Source: Flavobacteriales bacterium (GTDB taxonomy: Bacteria > Bacteroidota > Bacteroidia > Flavobacteriales_F > PHOS-HE28). Taken from it: a stretch of 64,000 bases of DNA. The notes under the pieces were generated by a model. That model searched no databases. It saw only the letters and a program-made list of their open reading frames with translations, and was not told the DNA's origin. Position numbers and translations under genes: made by a program. This document shows, in pieces, positions 7,459 through 14,396 of this stretch (position 1 is the stretch's first letter; each line of letters starts with the position of its first letter). The stretch covers positions 1 to 64,000 of the forward strand of contig JADJCX010000017.1 in NCBI GenBank assembly GCA_016703005.1, given 5' to 3'.

Positions 7459-7833
7459 GCTCTACGTCGGCTCGGCGCTGCGCAACATGCCAAAGCACCC
7501 CAGCGGGGTCAACAACGTAAGCGATCCGCAAGCCCCAAGGCTGCAGTGCCGGTGCTTTCGGCGCTGGCACTCCGAATGTTCCGGGGAGATCCAACGAGGA
7601 AATGTGGGTCCACCATGCGTCGAGGTCGTCGACCATGAGTTGCATCATGAAATTCTCGGCCCACTTCTTTGGAAATGCTTTTGGAGGAGAAAGCTGCTCT
7701 GCTCCGATCCGGAAGATCACCACCTCGTCGGAGTCCAGCAGTTTGGCAAAGCCCAATGCCTCATAAAGCGCTTGGATAGTCCGAGATCTTTTGCTGGGAG
7801 GAAAGGCCGGGCAACCTCATTGCTTGTTTTCAT
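7448..7833 (-). CDS. VOC family (glyoxalase/bleomycin-resistance-like) protein, one frameshift
   Basis: Start ATG 7833: MKTSNEVARPFLPAKDLGLSKRF, then a frameshift (one T missing, about 7766) into YEALGFAKLLDSDEVVIFRIG. This gives the standard VOC half-module order: RPFLPAKDLGLSKRFYEALGF, metal/ligand region, MQLMVDDLDAWW, and PWGLRIAYVVDPAGVLWHV. VOC proteins dimerise to form metal-dependent lyases, dioxygenases or drug-binding proteins; which applies here cannot be said. Uncorrected, translation would start at 7756. Confidence 0.75.
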
Positions 7834-7860
7834 GATGATCCGTTCGGTTTTGCATGGACG

Positions 7861-8271
7861 TCACCTATGCTTCGACGATGATGGTTTCGGTGGGGCGTGG
7901 AGAATGGCGTTGTGAAGTTCTTCCATGGTGAGGTCGCGAATTACTTCAGGCGGTTGTTTGCGCAACCGTCGGATCAGCTCACCGATCCCGAGGAGATCCA
8001 AACCCTCGCTGTTAAAGAGATATTCATTCTCGCCCAAGCCGAACGTTGGGCGATATCCGTGAACAGGATCCGCGAGCTGTACGCCGAAATGAGTTGCAGC
8101 CTTTTGGAGCAATTCGTCGCCGTCATCGCCCGTGATACCCAAGTCGTTTTCGAGTCGCGTGTCGGGCGTGATTACCTGGTTACGCCGCAAGGCAGCGAAG
8201 TCCCGCACAAAGGCCTCGACGTCCTGGAATGTTGGGGAGGGTTCATCCCTGTTTGCGCAGCGCGCCAACAT
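7861..8271 (-). CDS. DUF1493 (acyl-carrier-protein-like) family protein
   Basis: 136 aa. The core VITPDTRLENDLGITGDDGDELLQKAATHFGV is the DUF1493 signature, where T-x-L-x-x-DLGI-GDD mimics the helix II region of acyl carrier proteins without the phosphopantetheine serine. The C-terminal half (PTFGLGENEY...LTMEELHNAI) is usual too. Its start overlaps the 3' end of the upstream DHFR-family gene by 29 bp; a later start near 8240 is also possible. Function of the family is unknown. Confidence 0.7.
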   Translation of the reverse strand: MLARCANRDEPSPTFQDVEAFVRDFAALRRNQVITPDTRLENDLGITGDDGDELLQKAATHFGVQLADPVHGYRPTFGLGENEYLFNSEGLDLLGIGELIRRLRKQPPEVIRDLTMEELHNAILHAPPKPSSSKHR

Positions 8272-8824
8272 GCCGATATGTGTTCAGCAGCAAGCCCGTC
8301 GGCGAGGCCTTCGAACTGACGAAAGCGAACTCGCGCGGATCCATGCTGTCCGAGAAACAGCGTTTGCCGCGACCCAGCAGGATCGGATACACCGCCAGCA
8401 CAAGCTCATCTACCAAACCCTGTTGCAGCAGCACGGAAGTCACCGACGCGCTACCCCAGATGAGCAGGTCAGGGCCATCCTGTGTCTTGAGGCGGCGGAT
8501 GCCTTCGATCGCATCCTTGCCCAGATCCCCGAGCGGTCCCCATTCCAAGCTTTCCGGCCGGTGGGTCACGATGTACTTCGTCGCGGCGTTGATCTTGTCC
8601 GCGAACGGACCGCCGCTCATCTTCGGCCAGTAGCCGGACCAGAGATCGTAGGTCTTGCGGCCCAGCAACAGGTCGAACTTGTCGCCCTGTGCCTCGGCGG
8701 TGGCCGCTGCCCCTTCCGGACTTCGATACGCCGCCGTCCAACCGCCATTCGCGTATTCGTCATCACCAGGCGGTGCGATCACACCATCCAGCGAGATGTG
8801 TTCCATCATTCGGATCTTTCTCAT
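8243..8824 (-). CDS. Dihydrofolate reductase family protein
   Basis: 193 aa, start ATG 8824 (MRKIRMMEHISLDGVIAPPG). Family blocks: ISLDG, DLLLGRKTYDLWSGYWP (cofactor loop), YIVTHRPESLEWG, DLLIWGSASVTSVLLQQGLVDEL, YPILLGRGKRCF. Full length and intact. It is related to, but clearly different from, the gene at 6443 and from the N-terminal fragments at 996/1825, so three DHFR-like lineages have touched this region. Physiological substrate unknown. Confidence 0.85.
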   Translation of the reverse strand: MRKIRMMEHISLDGVIAPPGDDEYANGGWTAAYRSPEGAAATAEAQGDKFDLLLGRKTYDLWSGYWPKMSGGPFADKINAATKYIVTHRPESLEWGPLGDLGKDAIEGIRRLKTQDGPDLLIWGSASVTSVLLQQGLVDELVLAVYPILLGRGKRCFSDSMDPREFAFVSSKASPTGLLLNTYRHVGALRKQG

Positions 8825-8854
8825 TGGGGTCTTTTCTGGGTGATGAATGCACTA

Positions 8855-9184
8855 TCATCTGTATCCAAAGACGCGCAGAAACTGCTCCGACTCCTCGAAG
8901 GGAGCGCCGACATCGTGCAAGACTGCTTTGATGGTCTCTCGGTCATGACCGCTCGGATCTATCTCAAGCCACTCGATGGAACAATAGTTGGGCCCAACGT
9001 GATAGAACCACTCTCGATCCCAGCTGGACAAGTGCTCGACCAACAGATCATACGTGCGCCATGCTGGTGGTGGGGCGAAGGAGCTGAAAGCATAACACAG
9101 CTCACGCCACTTCGTGTCGTTCATGAAGCTGCCCAGTCCCCTCGCCTCGGCTTTTTGGCGACATTTTTCAGCAGTGGTGCTCAT
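8855..9184 (-). CDS. DUF6678-like protein
   Basis: 109 aa from ATG 9184 (MSTTAEKCRQKAEARGLGSFMNDTKWRELCYAF). The arrangement MNDTKWRELC, PPAWRTYDL, REWFYHVGPNYCSIEWLEID and C-terminal IKAVLHDVGAPFEES...FGYR is as I remember for the DUF6678 family, often found among toxin-immunity genes. Cytosolic, no catalytic motif visible. An upstream in-frame ATG at 9307 would add 41 low-complexity residues overlapping the VOC gene and is unlikely. Confidence 0.6.
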   Translation of the reverse strand: MSTTAEKCRQKAEARGLGSFMNDTKWRELCYAFSSFAPPPAWRTYDLLVEHLSSWDREWFYHVGPNYCSIEWLEIDPSGHDRETIKAVLHDVGAPFEESEQFLRVFGYR

Positions 9185-9206
9185 GATGTACTGTAGCAGA
9201 TCGCTA

Positions 9207-9560
9207 CTACTTCGGCTCCCACAATTCGATCTTGTTCCCTTCCGGATCGTACACCCACGCGAAGCGGCCGTAGTCCTCATCCTGGCGCTTGGGATCGATG
9301 CGCACACCGTCGGCCTCGAGCTTCTTCAGCAGACCATCCATATCGCTTACGCGCAGGTTCAGCATGAACTGTTGCTTGCTGTCGAAATAGTCGCTGTCGC
9401 GCTTGAACGGCGAGAACACGGTGGGCCCGGCATCCTGTTGCCAGATCCAGCCGTTCTCCTGGTCGTTGATGCCGAAGTGCTTGTTGTACCAGCTGGCAAG
9501 CGCCTTGTGGTCGTCCGAGCGGAAGAAGAATCCGCCAATGCCGGTGACGTGTCGTGACAT
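9207..9560 (-). CDS. VOC family protein
   Basis: 117 aa from ATG 9560 (MSRHVTGIGGFFFRSDD). Contains GIGGFFFRSDDHKALASWYNKHFGI, MLNLRVSDMDGLLKKLEADGVRI and GRFAWVYDPEGNKIELWEPK. The last block is the characteristic VOC C-terminus with the metal-ligand glutamate (IELWE). It closes a minus-strand run of six small genes (7309-9560) that are closely spaced and may form an operon. Substrate unknown. Confidence 0.8.
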   Translation of the reverse strand: MSRHVTGIGGFFFRSDDHKALASWYNKHFGINDQENGWIWQQDAGPTVFSPFKRDSDYFDSKQQFMLNLRVSDMDGLLKKLEADGVRIDPKRQDEDYGRFAWVYDPEGNKIELWEPK

Positions 9561-9689
9561 GGGGTGGTGATCGATGGCACCAATGTAGGCGAGCAAGGCA
9601 GCCAGTTTGCGGCGGCGCCATTCGTACGCCGCTCAACTGACGGTCCCCGTGTTCAAGCCTAGCGCCGCTGCTTCTTCCAACTTGGTGGA

Positions 9690-10343
9690 ATGTACACTCG
9701 ACAAGTCACGACCACATTGCTTCTGCTGGCCGGTCTTTCCTCTTTTCCGCAAGCCGCGCTCGACCTACACGCCGCCGCGAAGCAAGGCACCATCGAAGTC
9801 TACAACCGTGACCTGAGCCTCATCGATGAACCCGCTCACGCTGGCATCCGCTTGAGCAAGGCCTATGGCGAGGGCGTCGCATGGCTGAAGGGTGTTGAGT
9901 TCTCCAACGGCACCATCGAGTTCGATGTGCGTGGCGAGGATGTGAAGCAGCACAGCTTCGTCGGCATCGCCTTCCACGGCTCGAACGATTCCACTTTCGA
10001 TGCCATCTACCTCCGTCCATTCCAGTTCAGGGCAACAGCCGACTCGTTGCGGATGCGGATGATCCAGTATATCTCCTTGCCTCAACACCCGTGGCGCAAG
10101 TTGCGTGTACGCGCTCCCAGGGTGTATGAGCATTCGATTGAACCGGGCCCCGACCCGAATGCGTGGGTGCATATGCGCATCGTTGTGCAGGGCGATACGA
10201 TCACCACCTACATCAATGGCGCCATGGAACCGAGCTTGGTGGTGAAGAAGGTGACGCAGCTTCGCGCGGGCCGCGTCGGCTTCTATGTTGCGGATACCTC
10301 CGGTGGCGATTTCGCGAACATCAGGATCACGCAGGCGAAGTAG
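9690..10343 (+). CDS. Secreted jelly-roll (GH16/DUF1080-like) protein
   Basis: 217 aa with a Sec signal peptide (MYTRQVTTTLLLLAGLSSFPQAAL). The body is one concanavalin-A-like beta-sandwich: EFSNGTIEFDVRGED, FVGIAFHGSNDSTFDAIYLRPFQF, WVHMRIVVQGDTITTYING, GRVGFYVADTSGGDFANIRI. This pattern fits DUF1080/LamG-like carbohydrate-binding or 3-keto-glycoside hydrolase domains; no catalytic acids typical of GH16 are seen, so binding is as likely as hydrolysis. Exported to periplasm or outside. Confidence 0.7.
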   Translation: MYTRQVTTTLLLLAGLSSFPQAALDLHAAAKQGTIEVYNRDLSLIDEPAHAGIRLSKAYGEGVAWLKGVEFSNGTIEFDVRGEDVKQHSFVGIAFHGSNDSTFDAIYLRPFQFRATADSLRMRMIQYISLPQHPWRKLRVRAPRVYEHSIEPGPDPNAWVHMRIVVQGDTITTYINGAMEPSLVVKKVTQLRAGRVGFYVADTSGGDFANIRITQAK

Positions 10344-10372
10344 TGCTGTGCTGGCTCGTAGTTTTGGCTACG

Positions 10373-10434
10373 ATGCAAGCGCGTCTCACATTCATCACGC
10401 TCGGCGCCGCCGACCTCCACCGGTCGAAGCGCTT
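10373..10434 (+). repeat. Start fragment of the VOC gene at 10854
   Basis: 62 bp from an ATG, encoding MQARLTFITLGAADLHRSKRF, about 89 percent identical to 10854-10915 (start of the VOC gene). It breaks off right after the codons for KRF. The pair brackets the 124-aa gene at 10471. Confidence 0.65.
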
Positions 10435-10470
10435 TCCGTTGAGATCACTCACGCGAAATGAAGAGACGCG

Positions 10471-10845
10471 ATGAACCGTAGACTCCTTGTTCTCGCGTTC
10501 GCGGTCTTGGTGATCGGTCTGTGCTTCTCCATCAGTAGCTGGTCAGTTTCGGAATCGGAGATTGTGGGAACATACGTGAACCGTAACTACCGGAATCCGA
10601 TCGCTGAATTGCCACACATGCCCGATACTTTGGTGTTGCTACCCCAAGGTCATCTGATCAGCAGGTATTATGGACGCGGGTCGTATACGATCGAAATGCA
10701 CGGACTAGGCAAGAAACTCTTGTTGAAGCCAGGTAGCGGATCTGCCGTAGCGCCATCCATGGTTGGCATCGATGTGTCGATAGATCGAGACCTGCGATTG
10801 ATAATGAGCACTGATTTTGACCAGTACTATGAGAAGCTTGAATGA
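10471..10845 (+). CDS. Small membrane-anchored hypothetical protein
   Basis: 124 aa; one N-terminal hydrophobic segment (residues 5-24, LLVLAFAVLVIGLCFSISSW) that may be a signal anchor, then a beta-rich extracytoplasmic domain with IVGTYVNRNYRN and LVLLPQGHLISRYYGRGSY, a layout common to lipocalin-like small Bacteroidota proteins. Base composition is lower in GC than its neighbours by eye, compatible with recent arrival. It lies between two copies of a VOC gene start. Confidence 0.55.
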   Translation: MNRRLLVLAFAVLVIGLCFSISSWSVSESEIVGTYVNRNYRNPIAELPHMPDTLVLLPQGHLISRYYGRGSYTIEMHGLGKKLLLKPGSGSAVAPSMVGIDVSIDRDLRLIMSTDFDQYYEKLE

Positions 10846-10853
10846 CTGAAACA

Positions 10854-11391
10854 ATGCAAGCCCGCCTCACCTTCATCACGCTCGGCGTCGCCGACCTCTA
10901 CAGGTCCAAGCGCTTCTACTCCGATGTCCTCGGCTGGACACCCATGCACGATGCGGATGGCATCGTCATGTCATGTTGAACGGCATGGTACTCTCGCTCT
11001 TCCCGCAGCATGAACTTGCCGAGGACGCCCAAGTGCAAGTAGCAGTTCATCCCCCCACTGGGGGACAGGAGGGGGGCCTCGCTTCACCCTCGCGCAATGC
11101 CTGCGTTCTACCGAGGAAGTGGATGCCCTCTTCGCCGAGTTGAAGAAGCACGGCGTCACCATCACCAAAGAGCCGGTGAAAGTCTTCTGGGGTGGTTACA
11201 GCGGCTACTTCGCCGATCCCGATGGGCACCTGTGGGAGATCGCGCACAACCCATTTTTGGAGATGGATGCGGCTGGGAACGTGACCGGGATGAAACAAGG
11301 CCGATCGTGTCGAGCGTCCACGACATCGACGAAGGCTATACCCAGGACTACCTGGTCCATGGCGTTGTGGCGTTGGCTGTGGCCGGTATGA
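10854..11391 (+). CDS. VOC family protein, two frameshifts
   Basis: Starts MQARLTFITLGVADLYRSKRF, continues YSDVLGWTPMHDADGIVM, shifts frame near 10972 to MLNGMVLSLFPQHELAEDAQV, and shifts again inside a G run near 11075 to RFTLAQCLRSTEEVDALFAELKKHG and GGYSGYFADPDGHLWEIAHNP. Both shifts equal loss of one base. The final metal-ligand block (HLWEIAHNP) is intact. The family would normally end near 11300 (GNVTGMKQ); the actual stop in this frame is at 11391, overlapping the next gene. A C-run/G-run insert (HPPTGGQEGG) interrupts the usual loop. Confidence 0.65.
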
Positions 11392-11816
11392 TGCTGTTGG
11401 TGCATTGGTCATGGACGATCGCTCTCTGTCTGGTGGCAGTGGCACTTTTCGCGATGCGCTCGGGTATCGAGATCGATGTGCCAGGTAAGAAGGCCCGCGT
11501 GTACAAGGCCTTGCTGAAATGGAAATTCGGGGAATGGCTGAAGACGCCGACGTTCTCGCGGATCGAACTCATCTATACGAATGAGGCGCAGGTGATGAAC
11601 TACAAGAGCATTTCAACGAATGTGCGCACGCGCACCTACGAACTGGTGTTACAGGGGGGCGTCGGCGATCGGCTCCTCTTCCATGAATTCACTGACTATT
11701 CCAAGGCGCGAAAGTCTGCCGATATCATGGCGCAAGGTTGGGGCCTTACTTTGGTGGACGATGTCGAAGTGATGAAGCAACGGGCACGAGAAAGGGCCGA
11801 ACAGAGAAGGCGATAG
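11307..11816 (+). CDS. Two-helix membrane protein with PH-like domain
   Basis: About 169 aa from GTG 11307. Residues 15-55 form two adjacent transmembrane helices (LVHGVVALAVAGMMLLVHW and TIALCLVAVALFAM), followed by a beta-rich cytosolic part (IEIDVPGKKARVYKALLKWKFGEW, TYELVLQGGVGDRLLFHEF) similar in plan to bacterial PH domains, and a charged helix at the end (EVMKQRARERAEQRRR). An upstream start in the same frame (11097) would add arginine-rich off-frame sequence. Function unknown. It is followed 20 bp later by the aldehyde dehydrogenase-like gene. Confidence 0.6.
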   Translation: MSSVHDIDEGYTQDYLVHGVVALAVAGMMLLVHWSWTIALCLVAVALFAMRSGIEIDVPGKKARVYKALLKWKFGEWLKTPTFSRIELIYTNEAQVMNYKSISTNVRTRTYELVLQGGVGDRLLFHEFTDYSKARKSADIMAQGWGLTLVDDVEVMKQRARERAEQRRR

Positions 11817-11836
11817 GCCTCTGAACAAGAGAACGA

Positions 11837-12799
11837 ATGAGCAAGACACTTTCGAAACCAACGATTGCCAAAGCTGCCCTGAACGGCCACGGCACTAACG
11901 GCACCGCGAAGAAGAGCGAACGCCTCCCCGTGATGAAGACCTACAAGATCTTCATCGGCGGCAAGTTCCCTCGCACCGAGAGCGGGCGCTATTACCAAGT
12001 GAAGGGCGACGACGGCAAACCCTTGGCGAACATCTGCCGCAGCAGCCGCAAGGATGTGCGCGATGCGGTGATCGCGGCGCGCGGTGCGGTGAGCGGCTGG
12101 GCCGGTCGCAGTGCCTTCAATCGCGGGCAGATCCTCTACCGCATCGGTGAGATGCTGGAGGGACGGCGCGCACAGTTCGTGCACGAGATCATGTTGCATG
12201 GCGGCACGCGCGAGCATGCAGAGGCCCGCGTATCCGCGGCGATCGATCGCTGGGTCTACTACGCCGGTTGGTGCGACAAGTATCAAGCGGTGTTCAGCAG
12301 CGTGAACCCCACGAACAGTTCGCACTTCAACTTCAGCGTGCAGGAACCCACCGGTGTGGTGGGCATCATGGCACCAGAAGGCAGCGCATTGCTTGGACTT
12401 GTCTCGATGATCGCACCCGTGATCGCAGGCGGCAACACCTGCATCGTGGTCGCCAGCGAGAGCATGCCGTTGCCCGCAGTAACGTTCACCGAAGTGCTCG
12501 CCACCAGCGACCTGCCCGGCGGTGTCGTGAACATCCTCACGGGTTACCGCAAGGAATTGCTCAAACCGCTCGTGACGCACATGGACATCAACGCCGTGGT
12601 TGTTGATGCGGCAACGAAAGAGGAGCGCGTGATGCTTGAGACCGAAGCGACCTGCAACCTCAAGCGTGTGGTCTATCCCAAGGTCTCCGATTGGAGCACC
12701 GAAGAAGGTCAATCACCTTACTTCATCCTCGACACGCAGGAAGTGAAGACCACCTGGCACCCGATCGAACGGGGGCAGGGTGGGGGTGGGGGGTATTGA
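11837..12799 (+). CDS. Truncated-type aldehyde dehydrogenase paralogue
   Basis: 320 aa. Residues 33-290 follow the NAD-binding half of the aldehyde dehydrogenase superfamily (YKIFIGGKFPRTESGRYY, VQEPTGVVGIMAPEGSALLG, VIAGGNTCIVVASESMPLPA, LPGGVVNILTG). The catalytic half with the active-site cysteine is absent. Instead it ends CNLKRVVYP...YFILDTQEVKTTWHPIE, a conserved end I know from the short second member of tandem ALDH pairs, so the length is normal for that subtype and not a deletion. Catalysis alone is unlikely; it probably acts with a full-length partner, not present here. The gene's last 80 bp are duplicated at 13543, and a G-rich tract encodes its glycine tail. Confidence 0.7.
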   Translation: MSKTLSKPTIAKAALNGHGTNGTAKKSERLPVMKTYKIFIGGKFPRTESGRYYQVKGDDGKPLANICRSSRKDVRDAVIAARGAVSGWAGRSAFNRGQILYRIGEMLEGRRAQFVHEIMLHGGTREHAEARVSAAIDRWVYYAGWCDKYQAVFSSVNPTNSSHFNFSVQEPTGVVGIMAPEGSALLGLVSMIAPVIAGGNTCIVVASESMPLPAVTFTEVLATSDLPGGVVNILTGYRKELLKPLVTHMDINAVVVDAATKEERVMLETEATCNLKRVVYPKVSDWSTEEGQSPYFILDTQEVKTTWHPIERGQGGGGGY

Positions 12800-12800
12800 A
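12719..12800 (+). repeat. ALDH 3'-end direct repeat, copy 1
   Basis: The last part of the ALDH-like gene including its stop. It matches 13543-13618 at about 93 percent over aligned positions plus a short G-run insertion. The tract 12771-12793 (G5-CA-G3-T-G5-T-G6) satisfies the G-quadruplex pattern. Confidence 0.75.
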
Positions 12801-12810
12801 CCGTGGTTCC

Positions 12811-13118
12811 ATGCCCAAGCTCTACGGTACTTCGGCCTGGTCTTCCTGATGTTCAGCAATGAACACAGCCCGATCCATGTGCATGTGCGCTACGGGTCTT
12901 ACGAATCGGTCATCGAACTCATCATCCGCGATGGCAAGTTGGAAGGTGTGGTGTTCCGGAAACTCAGCAACAAGCGCGCACTCCCCCCTGCACAACAGCG
13001 TGAAGCCGAACAGTTCGTCCGGGCCAAGGGCAAGGACATCATGCGCAAGTGGAACGATTACTTTGTGCTGCACAAACAGGTCGCACCGGAACGGATAACC
13101 AAGCGCATTAACCGATGA
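12811..13118 (+). CDS. DUF4160 family protein, one frameshift
   Basis: The family start MPKLYRYFGLVFLMFSNEHSPIHVHV is recovered by adding one C near 12826 to the ATG at 12811; without it the frame enters from 12780. The core (HSPIHVHVRYGSYESVIELIIRDGKLEGVVFRKL, then LPPAQQREAEQFVRAKGKDIMRKWNDYF) is a clear DUF4160 protein of normal length (about 100 aa). DUF4160 and DUF2442 are usually adjacent, and the pair behaves genomically like a toxin-antitoxin module; that function is inference. It overlaps the next gene by 4 bp (ATGA). Confidence 0.8.
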
Positions 13119-13537
13119 CCATCCCCGAGAACGTCTTCATCAAGAGCGCCAAGTACTTGGGCGATTACCGCATCGCGCTCCGGTTCACGGACGGGCGCAC
13201 AACTGAACTCGACTTTCACGACTTCCTCGCTGAACCATCGCAGAACCCTATGGTGACGCGCTACCTCGACGTTACCCTATTCAAGGCGTTCGTCATCCAG
13301 GACCGCGCCGATATCGTTTGGGGCGATTGGGAGATGTGCTTCCCGTTCGCCACGCTCTATGCCGGTGATCTGGCTGTGGACTCCTTGGGCAACAAGAAGC
13401 GGTTTGCTCGAAAGCCAGTTCGACCGCTAACGGCCGCAGTGCAGCGTGCTGGTGTCAAGCCTTTGGCTTCGCGCCGAAAGGCGAAGATCGCGGCCAACAG
13501 CCGCCGATCGATCCGCAAGACGATCAAGAGAACATGA
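13115..13537 (+). CDS. DUF2442 family protein
   Basis: 140 aa from ATG 13115. Residues 8-85 are the DUF2442 core (AKYLGDYRIALRFTDGRTTELDFHDFL, RYLDVTLFKAFVIQDRADIVWGDWEMCFPFATLYAGDL), where the W-x-D/E-x2-F-x-P block is characteristic. The C-terminal tail is long and basic (KRFARKPVRPL...SRRKAKIAANSRRSIRKTIKR), compatible with nucleic-acid binding. Translationally coupled to the DUF4160 gene. The pair occupies exactly the space between the two ALDH 3'-end repeats. Confidence 0.8.
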   Translation: MTIPENVFIKSAKYLGDYRIALRFTDGRTTELDFHDFLAEPSQNPMVTRYLDVTLFKAFVIQDRADIVWGDWEMCFPFATLYAGDLAVDSLGNKKRFARKPVRPLTAAVQRAGVKPLASRRKAKIAANSRRSIRKTIKRT

Positions 13538-13542
13538 ACACC

Positions 13543-13618
13543 TACTTCATCCTCGACACGCAAGAGGTGAAGACCACTTGGCATCCGATCGAACGCGGGC
13601 AGGGTGGGGGGTATTGAA
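13543..13618 (+). repeat. ALDH 3'-end direct repeat, copy 2
   Basis: Encodes YFILDTQEVKTTWHPIERGQ and a stop, in frame with an ATG at 13534 just upstream, so a 27-residue peptide is theoretically encoded. It is a copy of the ALDH gene end, now separated from the gene by the DUF4160/DUF2442 pair. G-rich tract at 13597-13611. Confidence 0.75.
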
Positions 13619-13625
13619 TCGACTC

Positions 13626-14294
13626 ATGTACGCCCGGCTGTTTCTGTTTGTGTGTGCGGGCCTTTTCCTCGCAGGGTGCGACTCAGGACCTTCGTCCTCC
13701 CCGGACCCGTCACCTGGGCAAGTGCTGGATGCAGGCATGGACACATCATCCACAGCAATGCAGCCGGATACGTTGATCAGTGACACTGTCCTTACGGATG
13801 AAGGTTATGCGGTGATCAAGCATCGATCGTCCTGGTCCTCGGCCATCGACTCGGTGGAGGTATTCAAGCAGGACAAGCTGGTGCGGGCCGTGCGGCTGAA
13901 CGACGGTGACTACCAAGGTGCACACACGTGGTTGATGTGGACGAACGAACGCTTCCTCTGTTTCGGCTACGGTTGCGGATCGCCATGTTGGGGTATACAG
14001 TTGGTGGATCTCGAGAGCGGCGCAGGGCCGATCGAGTACGGCTATACTGTGCATGCCGACTCGGTGTACAACATCGTCTGCTACCCGGATACCACGCCGT
14101 ATGAGGGCCTGCACTCCGGTTTCATCATCGAGAATTTTGCGACCGGTCGCAAGCGAACGGTGCTGTTCGATCACATCGATTCCGCCACCCCGGCCGTTGA
14201 CTTCGATAGTTCTTGGGTGGAGAATACCACACTGCACCTGCGTCATGTGTTCACGACCCGTACGGAGAAGGTCGATCTCAGGGGCGTCCTTTGA
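13626..14294 (+). CDS. Hypothetical lipoprotein
   Basis: 222 aa from ATG 13626. Signal sequence MYARLFLFVCAGLFLAGCDSG with lipobox LAGC predicts a lipid-anchored protein. The mature part is beta-rich (VIKHRSSWSSAIDSVEVFKQDK, LVDLESGAGPIEYGYTV, FATGRKRTVLFDHIDSATP) with three cysteines near CFGYGCGSPCW that could pair. No named family is recognised. It lies between the ALDH repeat copy and the peroxidase gene, 102 bp upstream of the latter. Confidence 0.6.
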   Translation: MYARLFLFVCAGLFLAGCDSGPSSSPDPSPGQVLDAGMDTSSTAMQPDTLISDTVLTDEGYAVIKHRSSWSSAIDSVEVFKQDKLVRAVRLNDGDYQGAHTWLMWTNERFLCFGYGCGSPCWGIQLVDLESGAGPIEYGYTVHADSVYNIVCYPDTTPYEGLHSGFIIENFATGRKRTVLFDHIDSATPAVDFDSSWVENTTLHLRHVFTTRTEKVDLRGVL

Positions 14295-14396
14295 ACCTCT
14301 TGCCGATTAGACAAGGCGGGGAAGGACTGCGAATAGGCTGCACGCTTGTGCATGCCGTTGTGCCGGTTTACCGAACGGAGATCGTAGTTTGGCTGC

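Noticed and set aside
11696..12712. 338-codon frame antisense to the ALDH-like gene
   Set aside because: Shadow frame; no start context or domain.
1..13618. Integron/super-integron interpretation of the accessory zone
   Set aside because: Genes face both directions, no integrase is seen, and no consistent attC-type inverted core (GTTRRRY/RYYYAAC pairs) was found at cassette borders; the borders are gene-end duplicates instead.
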